From: Populus alba
Lineage: Eukaryota > Streptophyta > Magnoliopsida > Malpighiales > Salicaceae
Length of the DNA: 64,000 nt
Direction of reading: 5' to 3'
Assembly: GCF_005239225.2 (NCBI RefSeq)
Contig: NC_133288.1
Location: 12,778,169 to 12,842,168 of the forward strand
Shown here: positions 1 to 11,900 of the stretch, in pieces
How the letters are laid out: the number at the start of each line of letters is the position of its first letter
How positions within the stretch are numbered: the first letter of the stretch is position 1
Program-made: the position numbers and the translations under genes
Notes under the pieces: model-generated
The model's input: only the letters and a program-made list of their open reading frames with translations
The model's database searches: none
Told to the model about the DNA's origin: nothing

Positions 1-320
1 AGATTTCAAGTTGGAGCTTGAATGATGGGGGCAGGGAAGGAATATCTTGTAACAGTTTTCAGCATAGTAGTCTCAACATCCGTCTTTCCTGGGATGATAA
101 TTTATGCATCCTCGTTTGTATACAAAGCTCACATGATAATCTTTAATGAGTTCCCCAGCTGACTGTATTCTTAATTTTCTTCTCCGTTTTAGGTTTTGTT
201 TCTTTAGTCCGTTGGTGCATTGTTGTGTCGGTATCTTAAGCTTTTGACCCCCACGAAGTAGTTTTAGCTTGATTTGGATACTTGTGTTCGTTGGATGAAA
301 TAAAATATACTCGTGTAGGT
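1..320 (+). other. Possible last codons and 3'UTR of an upstream gene
   Basis: The first bases can be read as DFKLELE followed by TGA at 23-25, after which all frames close. The following sequence is T-rich and unique-looking, with an AATAAA-like signal inside ATGAAATAAAATATAC near 295-308, as expected for a plant 3'UTR. The upstream part of any gene lies outside the window, so this is only a weak suggestion. Confidence 0.2.
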
Positions 321-1139
321 TGGGCAGGCTTGTTCCAGTTCAGTATCTCTGGGTTCCACCACCTTGTTTGTTCCATGATCTTAGGGTCAGGTAAATGTGA
401 AATGTTTATTTATTTTTCATTAATTATGGAAATGTGAAGTGATTATTTTGTCAACATCAGCCTTGTGTTTGTATGCAAAGCTTCTTGAATGGAGATGATG
501 ACAGCAGAACATTTGTTGATGATGATAAACTGTTCTTTTCTTCAAGTTATTTAAGCATACGAAACCTGTGTGTTGACTTTAATCCTTCCCCGTGTCTGGC
601 CTGCCTAGTTTACCATGCGGAGTTATAAACAGTCGAATTTGGCAACGGTTAACACAATTTTCTGATAACTGCATGCAAATTCATGGGGAAATCTGTATTT
701 GTTGGTGATTTGTAACCTCCAACAAGCACAGTAGATGATGTTTCCTAATCTTGCCAAGAAATTTCGACAAGGTAAATCCTTTTCTGACTTTGGAATTCAA
801 AAGTTCATAAAAATAAATGGTTTCAGCATTTGAATTTTCTGTATCAAAATGTGATAGAGAAAGTAGAAGGATGCATGTGGGAAAGACAATTTTTCCATTG
901 AAAGACCTCAGGCTGAACTACTAGTATTTGGAATTGGAGAATGTTACGGTAACACAATTTTCATTACATGCAAAAAGCATTAATGCACATTTTTATTGTT
1001 GTTGTCTTTTGTTTTACAAGCAAGTCCTGACATTAAATATTTTATATATCTTTTTATTCCTCATTCCATAAAATCGTGCAATTAAATCCATAATTAGAGC
1101 ACATAATATAAAGCATGAATAAAACCTTGCAACTAGCTT
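321..1139. other. Intergenic, no feature seen
   Basis: AT-rich sequence with stops in all frames. I see no repeat structure, RNA gene or coding bias here. Confidence 0.5.
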
Positions 1140-1390
1140 TTATAGGTTCGGGATTGTGATGGGATTGTGATAATGGTTGTGGTTTAAAGTATTTTTTCAT
1201 TAGAAATGTAATAAAAATAATATGTATGTATATATATATATATATTATTTTTTTTAAAATTATTTTTGATATTAGTATATCAAAATGATCTAAAAAAAAT
1301 AAAATTTTTTTATAACAAAAAAAACCTTTTTAAAATTTAAGGTAATGTGATTTACATCGTATTTTCAAATAGGCTCTAAATCAAAATATC
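1140..1390 (+). repeat. Interspersed non-coding repeat (MITE-like), copy A
   Basis: The segment begins with GGGATTGTGATGGGATTGTG and carries the core ATTATTTTTGATATTAG...TCAAAATGATCTAA. The same core recurs at 16262-16425, and the GGTATTGTGATAG...GTTGTGGTTT end recurs in reverse orientation at 52255-52500. No ORF is present. I infer a short non-autonomous element family; the transposon class is not determined because clean terminal inverted repeats and target duplications are not visible. Confidence 0.4.
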
Positions 1391-2860
1391 AAGCACAACA
1401 TTGTAAAATTAAGTCCCTATATTCAATGGTTTTTGAACTTGTCACTAAAATTATCAAGTGTAATTTGTTAATCAATCATTATTTTCCCTTCCATCGCGTA
1501 TTAATATTTAATTTTACTTTTATATAAGAAAAAAGTATTTTATATATTAATAAGTTTTTTAAATAAATGAAAAAATAGAAAGGAGATAATGGAAAGAGAA
1601 ACTGTATTCGGCCTTACACTACAAGTAATTCAAATAAGTTCAGGTTTTTTTTATTCTTGATTTGACCATGTTCGTATAGGATAAAAATTGTATATGATAA
1701 GTGGTACAAGTTTGAGATCAAATAGTTTGCTTTCCCTGTGGTTTTAGGTTCGAGCCATGAGATTGCTAATATTGATGATCATTAGAGATTTACATGATCA
1801 TTAATTTCAAGGTTCATAAGAATTAATAGAAGTGTAAGGAAGCTAATCCGGGCACCTCACATGAATAAAACAAAAGTTCTGGTTTTCTTTATTCTTGATT
1901 TGACCATGTTCATATATGATAAAAATTGTATTGTTTGTGTTAAATTTAATATGTAAATTCTATATATTATTCGAAGATCTCTCCAAAAAATAATAATAAC
2001 AATAATATAAGAAATGAATTTGTATAAGTTTAAATATGTTGAGGATTTGATGGTGGAATTTAAATTAAATTAGGACTTTTTTCTCTTTACTTGATAAGCG
2101 TAGGGACGATTTAAAAAGCTAGAACTAGAGTTGCAGGGCACAAAAGTGAAACTCGCATAAATACGCAATTACAAAAAGATAAAACAAGATTCGGATCATG
2201 CGACAGAAATCGAGTTTGTGGAGATTGTGTTATAATGGCATTTAACTATATCATAATCTTTCAGATTTTGCTTGTGTACATAACCAAGACCGTAAAGAAT
2301 AATTCACAAAATTATTACTACTAAGTACCATTCAATCGCAATTTTGATGGGAAAAAAGTATATTTTGATCCTTGATTTTTTTGAACATTTCATATTTAAT
2401 CCTTTTATTTTCAGATATTTACGTTTCACCCATAAATTCATTTTTTTACTTGTTCTCTTCTTGTGAATTGTTAGAAGAGTGAGAAATTCATCGGAAAAGA
2501 AGAGGAGAAAGAAATCCTTATGCCGGTCACATTTCCGTAAAAAGAAGAAGACTAATCTAGACCTCAATGGGTTCATTTTGGATACAGAAATTCAATATAG
2601 ATGGTTTTGGTCTTTAATCATGTTGGAAAAAGTAAATTTAGATCAGAAAGTTTTTTTTTATTTTTATAATTTGATTTGGAGTAGTTTTTATACAAATTAA
2701 AAAGAGTTTTGAGGTTAAAAATAGAGTTATTGAAATTCCTATGATGATTTTTAAATGAAACCATGTTGAAAATTAAGTTTTGAGAGTTCTAAAACACGAA
2801 TCTCAATTTTCTAGCAACCAAAATTGATTGTAGCAGATAACAATTGTCTATGGTGCGCCT

Positions 2861-2863
<3 letters not shown>
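1391..2863. other. Intergenic, AT-rich
   Basis: The ORFs at 2304-2576 and 2479-2700 overlap on opposite strands, are Lys/Phe-rich from A/T runs and show no family signature. A short direct repeat, TTTTATTCTTGATTTGACCATGTT, occurs near 1648 and 1888 (partly quoted: TTCTTGATTTGACCATGTT). Nothing else is supported. Confidence 0.4.

Positions 2864-2902
<39 letters not shown>
2864..2902 (+). repeat. Poly-T tract, 39 bp
   Basis: An uninterrupted T run. On the minus strand it could be the poly-A tail of a retrotransposed copy, but no recognisable element body lies to its right, so it is called only as a homopolymer. Confidence 0.8.
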
Positions 2903-2905
<3 letters not shown>

Positions 2906-3463
2906 GTTAGGTATGCAAGCCCATCTTTCTAGGCTCAACTTTTTTATTGTTATTTTTTTAAAAAGCCCTTCAACTTTTTATTTTTGTATAACTTTAGAAT
3001 ATATATATTTTTTAAATTATTAAAATAAAATTAAAAAACTATCCAATTATGGCAGGATTTTCAAATAAGATTAGATCTCTTGATGATAATATTAACAATT
3101 ACTTTATGAATAATTTTATTTGAATTAATTTTACTTTATGATAATATTAATAATTTTATTTGAATCTAGTATAATATCTAATTTATTATTGTTAATTTTA
3201 TATAATCTCATGTAATTAATTATTCTTTACCTTTTCATGCAGTTGCTTAGAATTTATGGGGTCATTGTTTTTTTATTTTTTATTTTTTTATTTTTATTTT
3301 TATTTTTATTTTTATTGAGACTTGCTTTATTTTTGTTTTAAATGTAAATGGGGGCTAAGCATCCAACTAAATTAAATGAGGAAAAGTAGACCCCATAAGA
3401 TCAAGGTACAAAGCCCGAGAAGGTCATTTAGAATCCAATTGCTCCTATCCAGAGGATTCATAG

Positions 3464-3775
3464 CTAAATTTTATTTGCTACCCAATTTGCTTCTTGATTT
3501 GCCTCCCAATCTAGCAGCTCCTTTGCTTTGACGATGAGGGAGTAGTTTGCTTCCGCCGTAATAAACACCTGTGTAATGAGTTGAGCCACCAATTTGAAGT
3601 TAGATTCTAGGATGACTTTTTGCAATCCCAACATCCAAGCCAATTCGATACCTGATACCATCACCCGTAGCTCTGCTTTGACCACAGAACGTAGTCGCAA
3701 ATTAATTACAAATTCTTTTATCCAGGACCCAAATTCATCCCGGATTAAACCCCTGCCCCAGCTTCGGTAAAGATC
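3464..3775 (-). pseudogene. LINE-type RNase H-like (RVT_3) fragment
   Basis: About 100 codons on the minus strand read with one open frame: GLIRDEFGSWIKEF, then VVKAELRVMVSGIELAWMLG, then KVILESNFKLVAQLI and ANYSLIVKAKELLD. This is the pattern of the plant RNase H-like domain found at the C-terminal end of LINE reverse transcriptases: an acidic residue in the KAEL helix, the E-S-(D/N) strand with the usual aspartate replaced by N, then the conserved leucine-rich helix. There is no RT domain upstream. It is a truncated, non-functional relic of a LINE or of a host RNase H-like gene. Confidence 0.65.
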
Positions 3776-4762
3776 CAGTAAAATACAAGTTTATTTTATA
3801 AATTTCTATCTCTACTTTTTATCATACAAAACACTTATATAATGCTTTAAATAATCCTAATGAATCCTCATATATAGATTAATTTGAGTTAATTTATAAA
3901 ATTAATCCAAATAAATAGTAATAAACCAAAGACTAAGAAAAAATAATACAAATCTAAAATTAATTTTCTATATATATTAGAATCAAATTTGCCACTCCTA
4001 AAAGTGCCAAATAAACTAAAAAATTTGATTTGAATGTGAAATTAATTCTGAAATCTTCTTGACTTATGTTGCTTGATTTCCTTGTTTTACATAGATAATT
4101 AATGAAGAAAATTTCTCTTTTTTATATCTGTCAATTTAGTTTTCTTACTAAATTACGAAAATCATTAATTAATTCTTCAACCTCAAATAAATCTGATCTG
4201 ATTTTAATATCTTAATTAACCTAATTAACAACTAATCTTAAACACAACCAAATAAGGAATTCATGACTAAAAGTGAACTGTATCATGGATTTACGTGATA
4301 AACAAGGACTGATCACTTCGTGCTTGGAAAAACCTCTATTTCAACATATTTCATGTTCTTACAAATTACATCACCACTCATTTTGTAATATTGTTTATAA
4401 ATCAGTCCGAGCAGTGAACCAACAAGATTGTATGTCTACGTATCACTTAAAATTCATCTACTCAGCTAGGACAGTTAGATGGTGACACATGTAACCATCA
4501 TACTTATTAAATGTGTGTGTGTGTAAGCTGTAAACACAAAAAGCCTGCATGATTTGGTTTTGTGTAAAGAAAAATATAGAATGAAACAAAATTTACTACG
4601 AACAACAGAAGAAATGTAAAGATTTATGTATTAGGCTAAGATTAATACCAAAATGAATCAAAACTATGAAATTATATCATCTTTGTAATACATCCACTAT
4701 TTTAATTTTTGTAGTCTTCATACATATCAAATATATAAACATATAAAGTTTATAAGAGACAT
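3776..4762. other. Intergenic, AT-rich
   Basis: No coding or repeat structure beyond a short (GT)n near 4513-4526. The 70-codon ORF at 4273-4485 has no recognisable motif and no codon bias. Confidence 0.4.
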
Positions 4763-6530
4763 CACTACACTATTAAACAATTTTACTAACAGATTAATTT
4801 TATAGGTGTAAGACATACAATCGTTGGAAAACTTTTGATTGACAGCATCCACCAATGAAATTCATATTTCAGAATATTGATCGTCAGTAATTTCAATTTC
4901 TGTTGCTACTGTCGGAAAAAAAAAACACCGACGGTCTTATAAACGGGCAAAGCGGGCCAAAATTGTTTTTTTTTCTTTTTCTTTTTCGCGCTAGAACTTT
5001 ACCTACAAACCTATTTTGTTTGTATTTCCACCGGACGGCCAATCCATTGGTGATTGTGGCATGGACATTAAATGTTTCAGAACTCTCTGTAAAATACCGT
5101 TGGATACAGTCCATCAGTATTGTCAACAGTAAATCACCGACGAAATAACGCCGTTGGTGATTGTGGCATGGGTAGTGAATTTTTTTCAACTCTCTGTCTA
5201 ATACCGACATACCTGTTTCGTTTGTAAGGCCATCAATATTTATTTAAAAATATTATATTGATTAATAGTAAAAAAAAACTAATTAACCAAATAAAATTGT
5301 ATTAAATATTAAAAATATAAAAGTAATGTTAAATAATATTCATCCAAATGTTCAGTACAAATTTATTGTGTTTCAAAAACAAAATTAAACTAGAATAACG
5401 ACGGCAAAGAAGGAGTAGGAGGAGGCTAATTGTTATTGGGATCGTACGACCAAAAAGGGGTTGCACATGTATCATCACCCATCCTTGATCTAATGTCCAT
5501 GACCATTTGACGAAACTGCTCAAAAATCCATTGAGAGTCATTCATATTATTGTTTTAAGGCCATAAACTCCTCAGACTGAGTGCTCGATATTGATGGAGA
5601 GCTCCTAAGGGTTGAGATACTATGAGTCGCTCGCAAGTTTTTAATCGTAGTGTTGGAGAGCCTGTAGACCCGATTTTTATCGAGTCTACCAGACGATCTT
5701 ACCTCCATCCATAAATCTGCATTGAAATCCAGATGGGTTGAAGGACCGTCCTCATATCTCTCCCTCAACTGGCTATTATAGGTCTCCAATTTTTTTTTTT
5801 TAAATCATCATATTCAATTCAAGAAAATAATAGCTTACAAAATAAAATGATTGAATGAACATACCACGAAGTGTTGAGCATGGTTGTCCACGAACTGTTG
5901 CACCTCCTTTTAGCGGTCTTCACTTCGTATGTGCGTCTCGACAAATAGCTTTATTGGGCTTGGCTCACGTCCAAGAGACGTAGCCTGTAAGAAAAAAAAT
6001 GTTGCAAGTTAAATATATTTATAAACAACAACAAATTAATTAACGATATATTTCATTTAAATTAATCTTACCATCCGCTTCACATATGTATCGAACAAAA
6101 TGGAGCCGCCGGTGTACGTGGTCATCGAACCATGAATTTGTCGGTTCTAGTTGTTGGCACCGGACTATGAGCGTTGTGCGAACCAATCAGACGTCACGTG
6201 CTCAATACATTGCGTCCATATATCCCCTGAGATGAATGGCGGTTTGAATTCCCACCAAACCGCCACCTCATTCCAGCCTTCTAGATTGTTATCTCTCGCA
6301 TATTTTTTTGCTTTTTTTTTTTGTGTCATACCAAAAATCACGCAACCTACTTCCATAGTAACAAATTATAATTTATAACATTGTGGTCCTCATCAACTAT
6401 TATTTCTATAACTTTGTGGTCCTCATCGACTATATAGTCTCCCATCAAGAATGTGCTCTTTGTGATAATAATTGGGTGGTATAGTCTGTCGCACGTGTGT
6501 CGCGTCACGACGATCATCCACCCTCTCATC
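4763..6530 (-). mobile_element. CACTA (En/Spm) transposon fragment, one end resolved
   Basis: The left end CACTACACTATTAAACAATT matches, after reverse complement, the terminal sequence CACTACAAGATTTAACAG seen at 11564 and 18136. It is followed by subterminal CCGACGG/CCGTTGG motifs (4928-5155) and a local duplication (copies near 5044 and 5150, each holding TTGGTGATTGTGGCATGG). A minus-strand transposon gene follows at 5547-6356. No right terminal TAGTG could be placed with confidence, so the right boundary is approximate and the element is probably truncated or invaded by the next repeat at about 7.1 kb. Confidence 0.65.
5547..6356 (-). pseudogene. Ptta/En/Spm-type plant CACTA transposon protein, C-terminal part
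   Basis: Three minus-strand blocks join through introns with good signals. Block one (about 6356-6072) includes EFKPPFISGDIWTQCIEHV and TDKFMVR, and ends at a donor GTAAGAT. Block two (5984-5865) starts after acceptor CTTACAG and reads REPSPIKLFVETHIRSEDR, a stop, then KEVQQFVDNHAQHF, and ends at a donor GTATGTT. Block three (5783-5547) reads NSQLRERYEDGPSTH, DLWMEV and NRVYRLSNTT. This block order is typical of the plant En/Spm ORF1-like family (PF03004-like) as I know it. At least one in-frame stop in block two, a shifted reading frame in block one and the missing N-terminus make it a pseudogene. It lies inside the CACTA fragment and points toward the resolved 4763 end. Confidence 0.6.
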
Positions 6531-7126
6531 AGGTGTTGTATGTTTATCTATTCCGATAAATATGAGGAGACAAGTAATTCTTGTCTCTTATCAGTGAAAA
6601 ATGGAATGGGAGTCGCCCTCTATGGTTCAAGAAAAGCCCTCATAAGTAAGGATGTTCTAAATCTTATGCGGTAAAACCTAACTGTTCTAATGTCTATAAA
6701 AGAACTACCTTTTTAATATCGAGAATACGTTTTATTTATAAATTCATAATCTTGGATATTTTAAAAAAACAAAATATTTTTTTGGGGTTTTTTTTTTTTA
6801 AATATTGGCTAAGTTCTTGTGACTTTAATAAACTAGTTATTAATGCTAACATGTATGCTAAAACATATATATTTTTTGAAGTTTTCTTTGTTGTATGAAA
6901 ATACAATATGATTTTTTTTTTGGCTTTTTAGAGACTTAGCCATATGCATGAAAACAAAGACATGTTTTTTTTTTTTTTTTTAAATGTTTTGACAAAATTG
7001 GGTATTTTAATACCGAATTTGTATTTTTACGGTATAAAAATACATCCCGATATGAGCCAAAATTCAGTAAAAAAATACACAAAGAAATCACAAATTTTTT
7101 AAAATATTTTTTGGATCGGGCCGAAC
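6531..7126. other. AT-rich spacer between transposon fragments
   Basis: Contains T homopolymers at about 6790 and 6967 and no supported gene. The right boundary of the CACTA fragment may fall here. Confidence 0.35.
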
Positions 7127-8640
7127 TTGTCTAGCCTAGTGAACAATAGAGCACTCTCCACTATTCACGTAATTCACTCTCCACTGTTCATCTACTACAT
7201 GAATAGTGGAGACAATGCTGAAGAAGGAGAAGCAGACGAAGGCAGAAGGGAGGGCGGAAGCTTACCTAATGGTGGTGTTGGCAGTACTAATGGTGCTGGT
7301 GGCGAATCACGGCTGAGGACGATAGTTCTTCCTCTTCTCCTGCGTGCTTCCTTTTCACTCTGCTTCATTTCCTTTCTCTTCTCCTCTTCGTCTACCTCAG
7401 CTTCCCCCTATTTTTCTGTTCTTCTTTTATTATCTGTTGGTAGCGGTGGTAGTGACTATGGACGGTGGTTGGGAAACCAGGTGGCAGCTGCTGTGATGGT
7501 GGTTCTACATCGGTTCTTCTTATTTGTTTTGTGTTCCTCCCTTTATTTGTCTTTGTCTTTGCTTCTTCTCCTGTTTCTCACGGTGCAAGTGTTGTTATCA
7601 ATGACTGGGAGGACGGTGGTAGCTGGCGGTGGCTCTGGTGGTTGTGGCAGGAGGCCACGGTGGAGAGAGAAACAGAGAGAGGAGTAGCTGCTAGGAACCC
7701 GAAAAAAAGATGATTTTTTCTTAACTTTGGACCCTCCTTCCTCACCCATCTAAAGCATGAAGATAAAATCTATTTATTGGTGGTGGAAGAGGAACACCTT
7801 TTCTCTTCTAGTGCAAAATCTCACCCCTTGGTTCTATCCGAAATCATCCCAACTAGTGGCTTAAAGTAGCAATGATGAATTGTCAGTTTTGTGCAGGAAA
7901 ATGGTTGGTCAGGTTGGCCACTTTGGAGCGGTGCCACCGCCTCTACAACCTCAATAAGCCCGAACAACTTACACTAGTGTGTAGTCAGGTATCACAGGAT
8001 CATTTGCATGTACGTTGCATCTAATTTGGTGAAGAAATGAGGTGCCAAATGCCTTGGGAAGGTGGCCACCCAACCAGCCTCGCTGGAGAAGAAGAATAGT
8101 ATCTTACGATTTAGTCCTTCAATTTGTGATTCATTTCTATCTACACCCTTGATTGGCTTTAAAATTTTAATTTTGTTTAATTTTACCCACGAAGAACTTC
8201 AATTTAAACCCCAGATTTAAATTTGACCCTTGATTTAGTCAATTTCAATCCCTTTATTTACGTGCCTTTTCCAATTTGGTCCTTGGTTTTGGATTTCTTC
8301 AATCAAGTCCTTAATTGGCCATCAAACTTCAATATCTAATGCAATTAAGCCCCTGATTTGAACAAATCAACTCTAAAAAATTATACTTTGATCCTAAAAC
8401 TTTGATTTCTTCCAATTAAAGCCTAAATTGACTTAAAAATCAATTTTTCTTGTAATCAACCCTTCATAAATTCAATTAAACCTTCAATAAAATTTTATTG
8501 AGTTCATAAACATCTGATTTTATACTTTTCTTCCTCAAATCAAATTTTCTTTATCAACAAGGCTCTCACCGGTCAATGATATACTGTCAAATTCTATTCT
8601 TTTTTATTTTTTTTGAACCTCCTCAACTAATTTTTAGCCA
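7127..8640 (+). repeat. LTR-like gypsy-retroelement segment (GC-richer)
   Basis: It starts with complementary ACTATTCACG / ACTGTTCA / GAATAGTGGAG motifs, then about 500 bp of GGTGGT/CTTCTT-rich sequence, then runs of 'cctnaaattga...aatcaa' style text (8160-8520). I associate this order with long LTRs of Salicaceae gypsy elements. The start block recurs in reverse orientation at 51850-51960. The 186-codon ORF at 7127-7687 is Ser/Leu/Gly low-complexity sequence and I do not call it a gene. LTR ends are not defined. Confidence 0.4.
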
Positions 8641-8739
8641 TTTTCTAGGCGCTCTGACATCCTCTTTTCCTGCAATATTTTTTGATATCTTTTTTTATTG
8701 ATTGATTTTTTTTTTGTATTTTCTCATTTTTTTTATGCA

Positions 8740-9060
8740 GGGACCCAAAAATAGGTTACGTACAGCATAGTCTACCTATAAATGTTCTAGCACCTTTATC
8801 TAAATCAAAATCTTTTCCACTTTCCTAATTCATGTCCCAACAATCTCCATATCTTGTTCTCTTAAAAAGGGCTCATAACCCATTTCTCTTATACTCTTTA
8901 CAATCCGTACTAAGGCAACCACATCGTCTGTGAGTGTTGTGACTATTGGGGCTGATATGCTAGTTATACCTTTAGTTGTTGCCCTCACTAACTGTGCTAC
9001 TAAAGCAGGGTCAACATATAATGTCGGGGCTCCTATAGGTGCTACTGGTGGAGGCACAAC
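8740..9060 (-). pseudogene. Ty3/gypsy gag fragment
   Basis: The minus-strand frame reads MPPPVAPIGAPTLYVDPAL, a hydrophobic helix, then YEPFLREQDMEIVGTWIRKV and EKILI followed by stops. This resembles the N-terminal part of retrotransposon gag proteins, where 'W-(I/L)-x-K-V-E' precedes the gag helical core. Stops interrupt the continuation toward 8740. It lies just downstream, in the minus-strand sense, of a PBS at 9351-9362, as expected for a gag reading frame. Confidence 0.55.
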
Positions 9061-9350
9061 TGCTTACCCCTAATGATATGACCTTTTTAGTTTGGGACAC
9101 CCCAACATGTTTAGAAATGGTATCATCTGGAAGTCTAAATGATTCCCTTTACCTCGACTAAATAAATGGTGGCGGCATATGAGAGCATTATCCATTAAGG
9201 GATCTTCTCCCCACCTTGTTTTGGAATCTATACCATGAGACCTCCTTTATATTGGAGAGGGATTTGTCCTCATACTTTGCCTCATATGAATTGTCCTGAA
9301 ATAATTTAACATATATCAATTTACATTACAAATACTAAACCTAATTCAGG

Positions 9351-9362
9351 GCTCTGATACCA
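9351..9362 (-). other. tRNA-iMet primer-binding site
   Basis: The minus strand reads TGGTATCAGAGC, the standard complement of the initiator-methionine tRNA 3' end used by plant LTR retrotransposons. It separates the LTR on its right from the gag relic on its left. Confidence 0.8.
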
Positions 9363-10023
9363 ACCATAATGACCCCATTTAATACTTAGATTTTTAGTGC
9401 AATTAAGATTTTAATTTGAGTAAATGCTAGGGAATTTTTTTTATTTAAAATCTACCCAAATTCAATAGTGTTTCCCTTAAAAATATTAATACCAAGTTAT
9501 TGACAACACAAAAAATAGATCTTTACACTCATTTCTTTTAAAGAGTCCAATAATCCTAGATTTAACCAATTCATCATATCACTGGATTAGAACACATATA
9601 ATCCCAATTTCAATCACTTCAATCTTGTAAAATAATTTTCAAGAATAATAATCAAATGAAATGAATACAAAAATTCATAGGGAAACATTATAAAATAATT
9701 TATACTCCTTTTAATCTTATAAGATATTCTCAACTGTGTTTACCAATTTAATTTGTTTTATCTTTGAATCAAATTTATGGTGTTCCACTAACTTGAAAGA
9801 TTTCTAACAAAGGGTTTACAACTTTACCCTTTCCTTCTTAATTCAAAAATCTTTTATTATAAATTTAATTCATTTGTAACTAGTTTAAATTTTTATATTT
9901 CACTAACATTGTAAAATTTTATATGGAGGTTTATATGTTTACACTGAATAGATGTTACTCCTTTCGTGTTTCACATAAATTTTCAGCCTTTTAACTCTAA
10001 TATACTCACATTTTTCTTTTACC

Positions 10024-10695
10024 AACTACCAGAAAATCAATAAATACCAACGGAAATACCGAGGGAATATTTCTGTTGGTAAATTTCCGAGGGATTTTAC
10101 CGACGAAAATATTTCCGAGGGATTTTACCGACTAAAAGATTCCCTCGGTATATACCGAGGGAATTACCGTGAAAAAAAAAATAAAGCAAAGCAAAAAAAA
10201 AAAGATGACGTGTCATTTTTTACCAACGGAATTCCGTCGGTAAATCCGTTGGTAAACTGTGAACACTGTTCATCATGTCAATTACAAAGGGAATTACCGA
10301 TGGAATTTTTCCGTCGGTATTTTACAGAGAGCTCCAGAACTGTTCATCTTCCAATTGCACTGCTAATTGTTTTACTTTACGGACAGAATCACCGACGGAT
10401 TGAAAATTCATCGGCGTGTTTTGGTGGTTTTCTGAAAAAATTCAATTGATTTAAAATTTTCATTTAAATATTACAGACGGAATCACCGACGGATTGAAAA
10501 ATCATCGGTAATTTTTGGCGGTTTCTAAAAACTTTTTACGAAATTGAAAATTTAAATTAAATATTACCGACGGAATAATTAAAAAATATTAATATTCAAT
10601 GATCCGTCGGTAAATCCGTCGGTAACGCGCCCCAATAAAAAACCTGAATCCGCTTATTTCACAAGAGACAGACTCATTTCTTCTTCTTCTACTAC

Positions 10696-10727
<32 letters not shown>

Positions 10728-11564
10728 CTTCTTCTTCACTATATGTAAAAAACATCAATATCTATTTCTTTCTCTTCTTTTCTCTCCTCATCTCCTTCTC
10801 TTTTCCTCCATGCTCGGGTATGTCTTCTTCTTCCTTCTTCTTTTATCCTCTTAGTTTTTTTTAATTAATATGCTTCACGAATTGTTTTTTTCCTTAGCTT
10901 CACTTGCAAGTATATTAAGGTAAGATCTTTCTTTTTTCTTATTTTTTCATGATTTTTCACTATATTTGTTTTTTATTTAATTTTAATTGATTTTGTTCTT
11001 AATAATTGTATAAATGTTGTTGTGAGTTTTTTTTTTTTTTTTTTTTTCATATGAGATCAATTTTTAGTTGATTTATTTATAGGATTTTTAAATTTTTAGC
11101 AATTGCGACTTCATTTTTTTCATATGAATTTTTTAGTTGAATTAATTTTTTTGTTTTATTTATTTGTTACAAATTTGTTTGAGTTGATTTTCTTATTCTT
11201 TTTTCCAAGCATTTTGAGTATATATTATACAATGTTGATTTATGTTAATTTAATTATTTTATAATTTTATAAAATAATTTTTTTTTAAATGTTTTTAAAT
11301 AATTACCGACGGATTTACCGACGGAAATTTCCGTCGGTAAATCCATCGGTAATAAAAAAAATTTACCGACGCGTCTATTCCGCCAGTAAATCCGTTGGTA
11401 ATATTATTACCGATGGAATTACCGACGGACAAAAAATTACCGACAATTGATTCACCGACGAAAATTCTCCGTCGGTGATTTAGTCGGTAAATTAATTACC
11501 GATGGAATATGTGTCTTACGCCGACGGAAAAATTCCGTCGGTAAAACTGTTAAATCTTGTAGTG
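10024..11564. mobile_element. Non-autonomous CACTA element with 3-bp target duplication
   Basis: The left end AACTACCAGAAAA is two changes from the canonical CACTACAAGAAAA, and the right end is TCTTGTAGTG. The trinucleotide ACC flanks both ends (10021-10023 and 11565-11567), fitting the 3-bp duplication of this superfamily. Both subterminal zones are packed with inverted copies of TTACCGACGGAA / TTCCGTCGGTAA, the expected multiple transposase-binding motifs. The middle holds a (CTT)n tract and no transposase. ORFs such as 10210-10449 are formed by the repeats themselves. Confidence 0.8.
10682..10738 (+). repeat. (CTT)n microsatellite
   Basis: A run of CTT/TTC triplets, broken near its start by CTACTACTACT, inside the CACTA element's central region. 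Confidence 0.85.
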
Positions 11565-11900
11565 ACCCCTCAATTCTTAATACTTTAGTTTCTTAAGAAA
11601 CTTGTTCACAACAAATCAAATATTAATATTTTAATGGAGTAATCAAATAATATAAAGACTCAAGAAGTAATATAGATTGAAAACTATAAATACAAAAACA
11701 TGAGTATCAATATGAATTTGTGTGAAATATGAACGATAAAAAGATCCGAAAAAAAACTACAAAAATAAATAAACTAATGAAATAAGATTTAAACGACTCA
11801 AAATAACAATATTACCTTTAATTTTTTTTATATGTATAGGGGTCCAAACTAAAAATAAAAAATAAAAAAAGGAAGAAGAAGAAGAAGACAATGACACAAT

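Larger units (their letters stand above)
9364..11900 (-). repeat. Gypsy 5' LTR and flank, interrupted by a CACTA element
   Basis: Non-coding AT-rich sequence immediately beyond the minus-strand PBS. It is interrupted at 10024-11564 by a CACTA element flanked by ACC on both sides and continues after 11567. The outer LTR end could not be fixed, so the right limit is a guess. Confidence 0.35.

Noticed and set aside
7127..7713. Overlapping ORFs of 186 and 82 codons on the plus strand
   Set aside because: Low-complexity Ser/Leu/Gly sequence in two frames at once, inside an LTR-like repeat. No domain.
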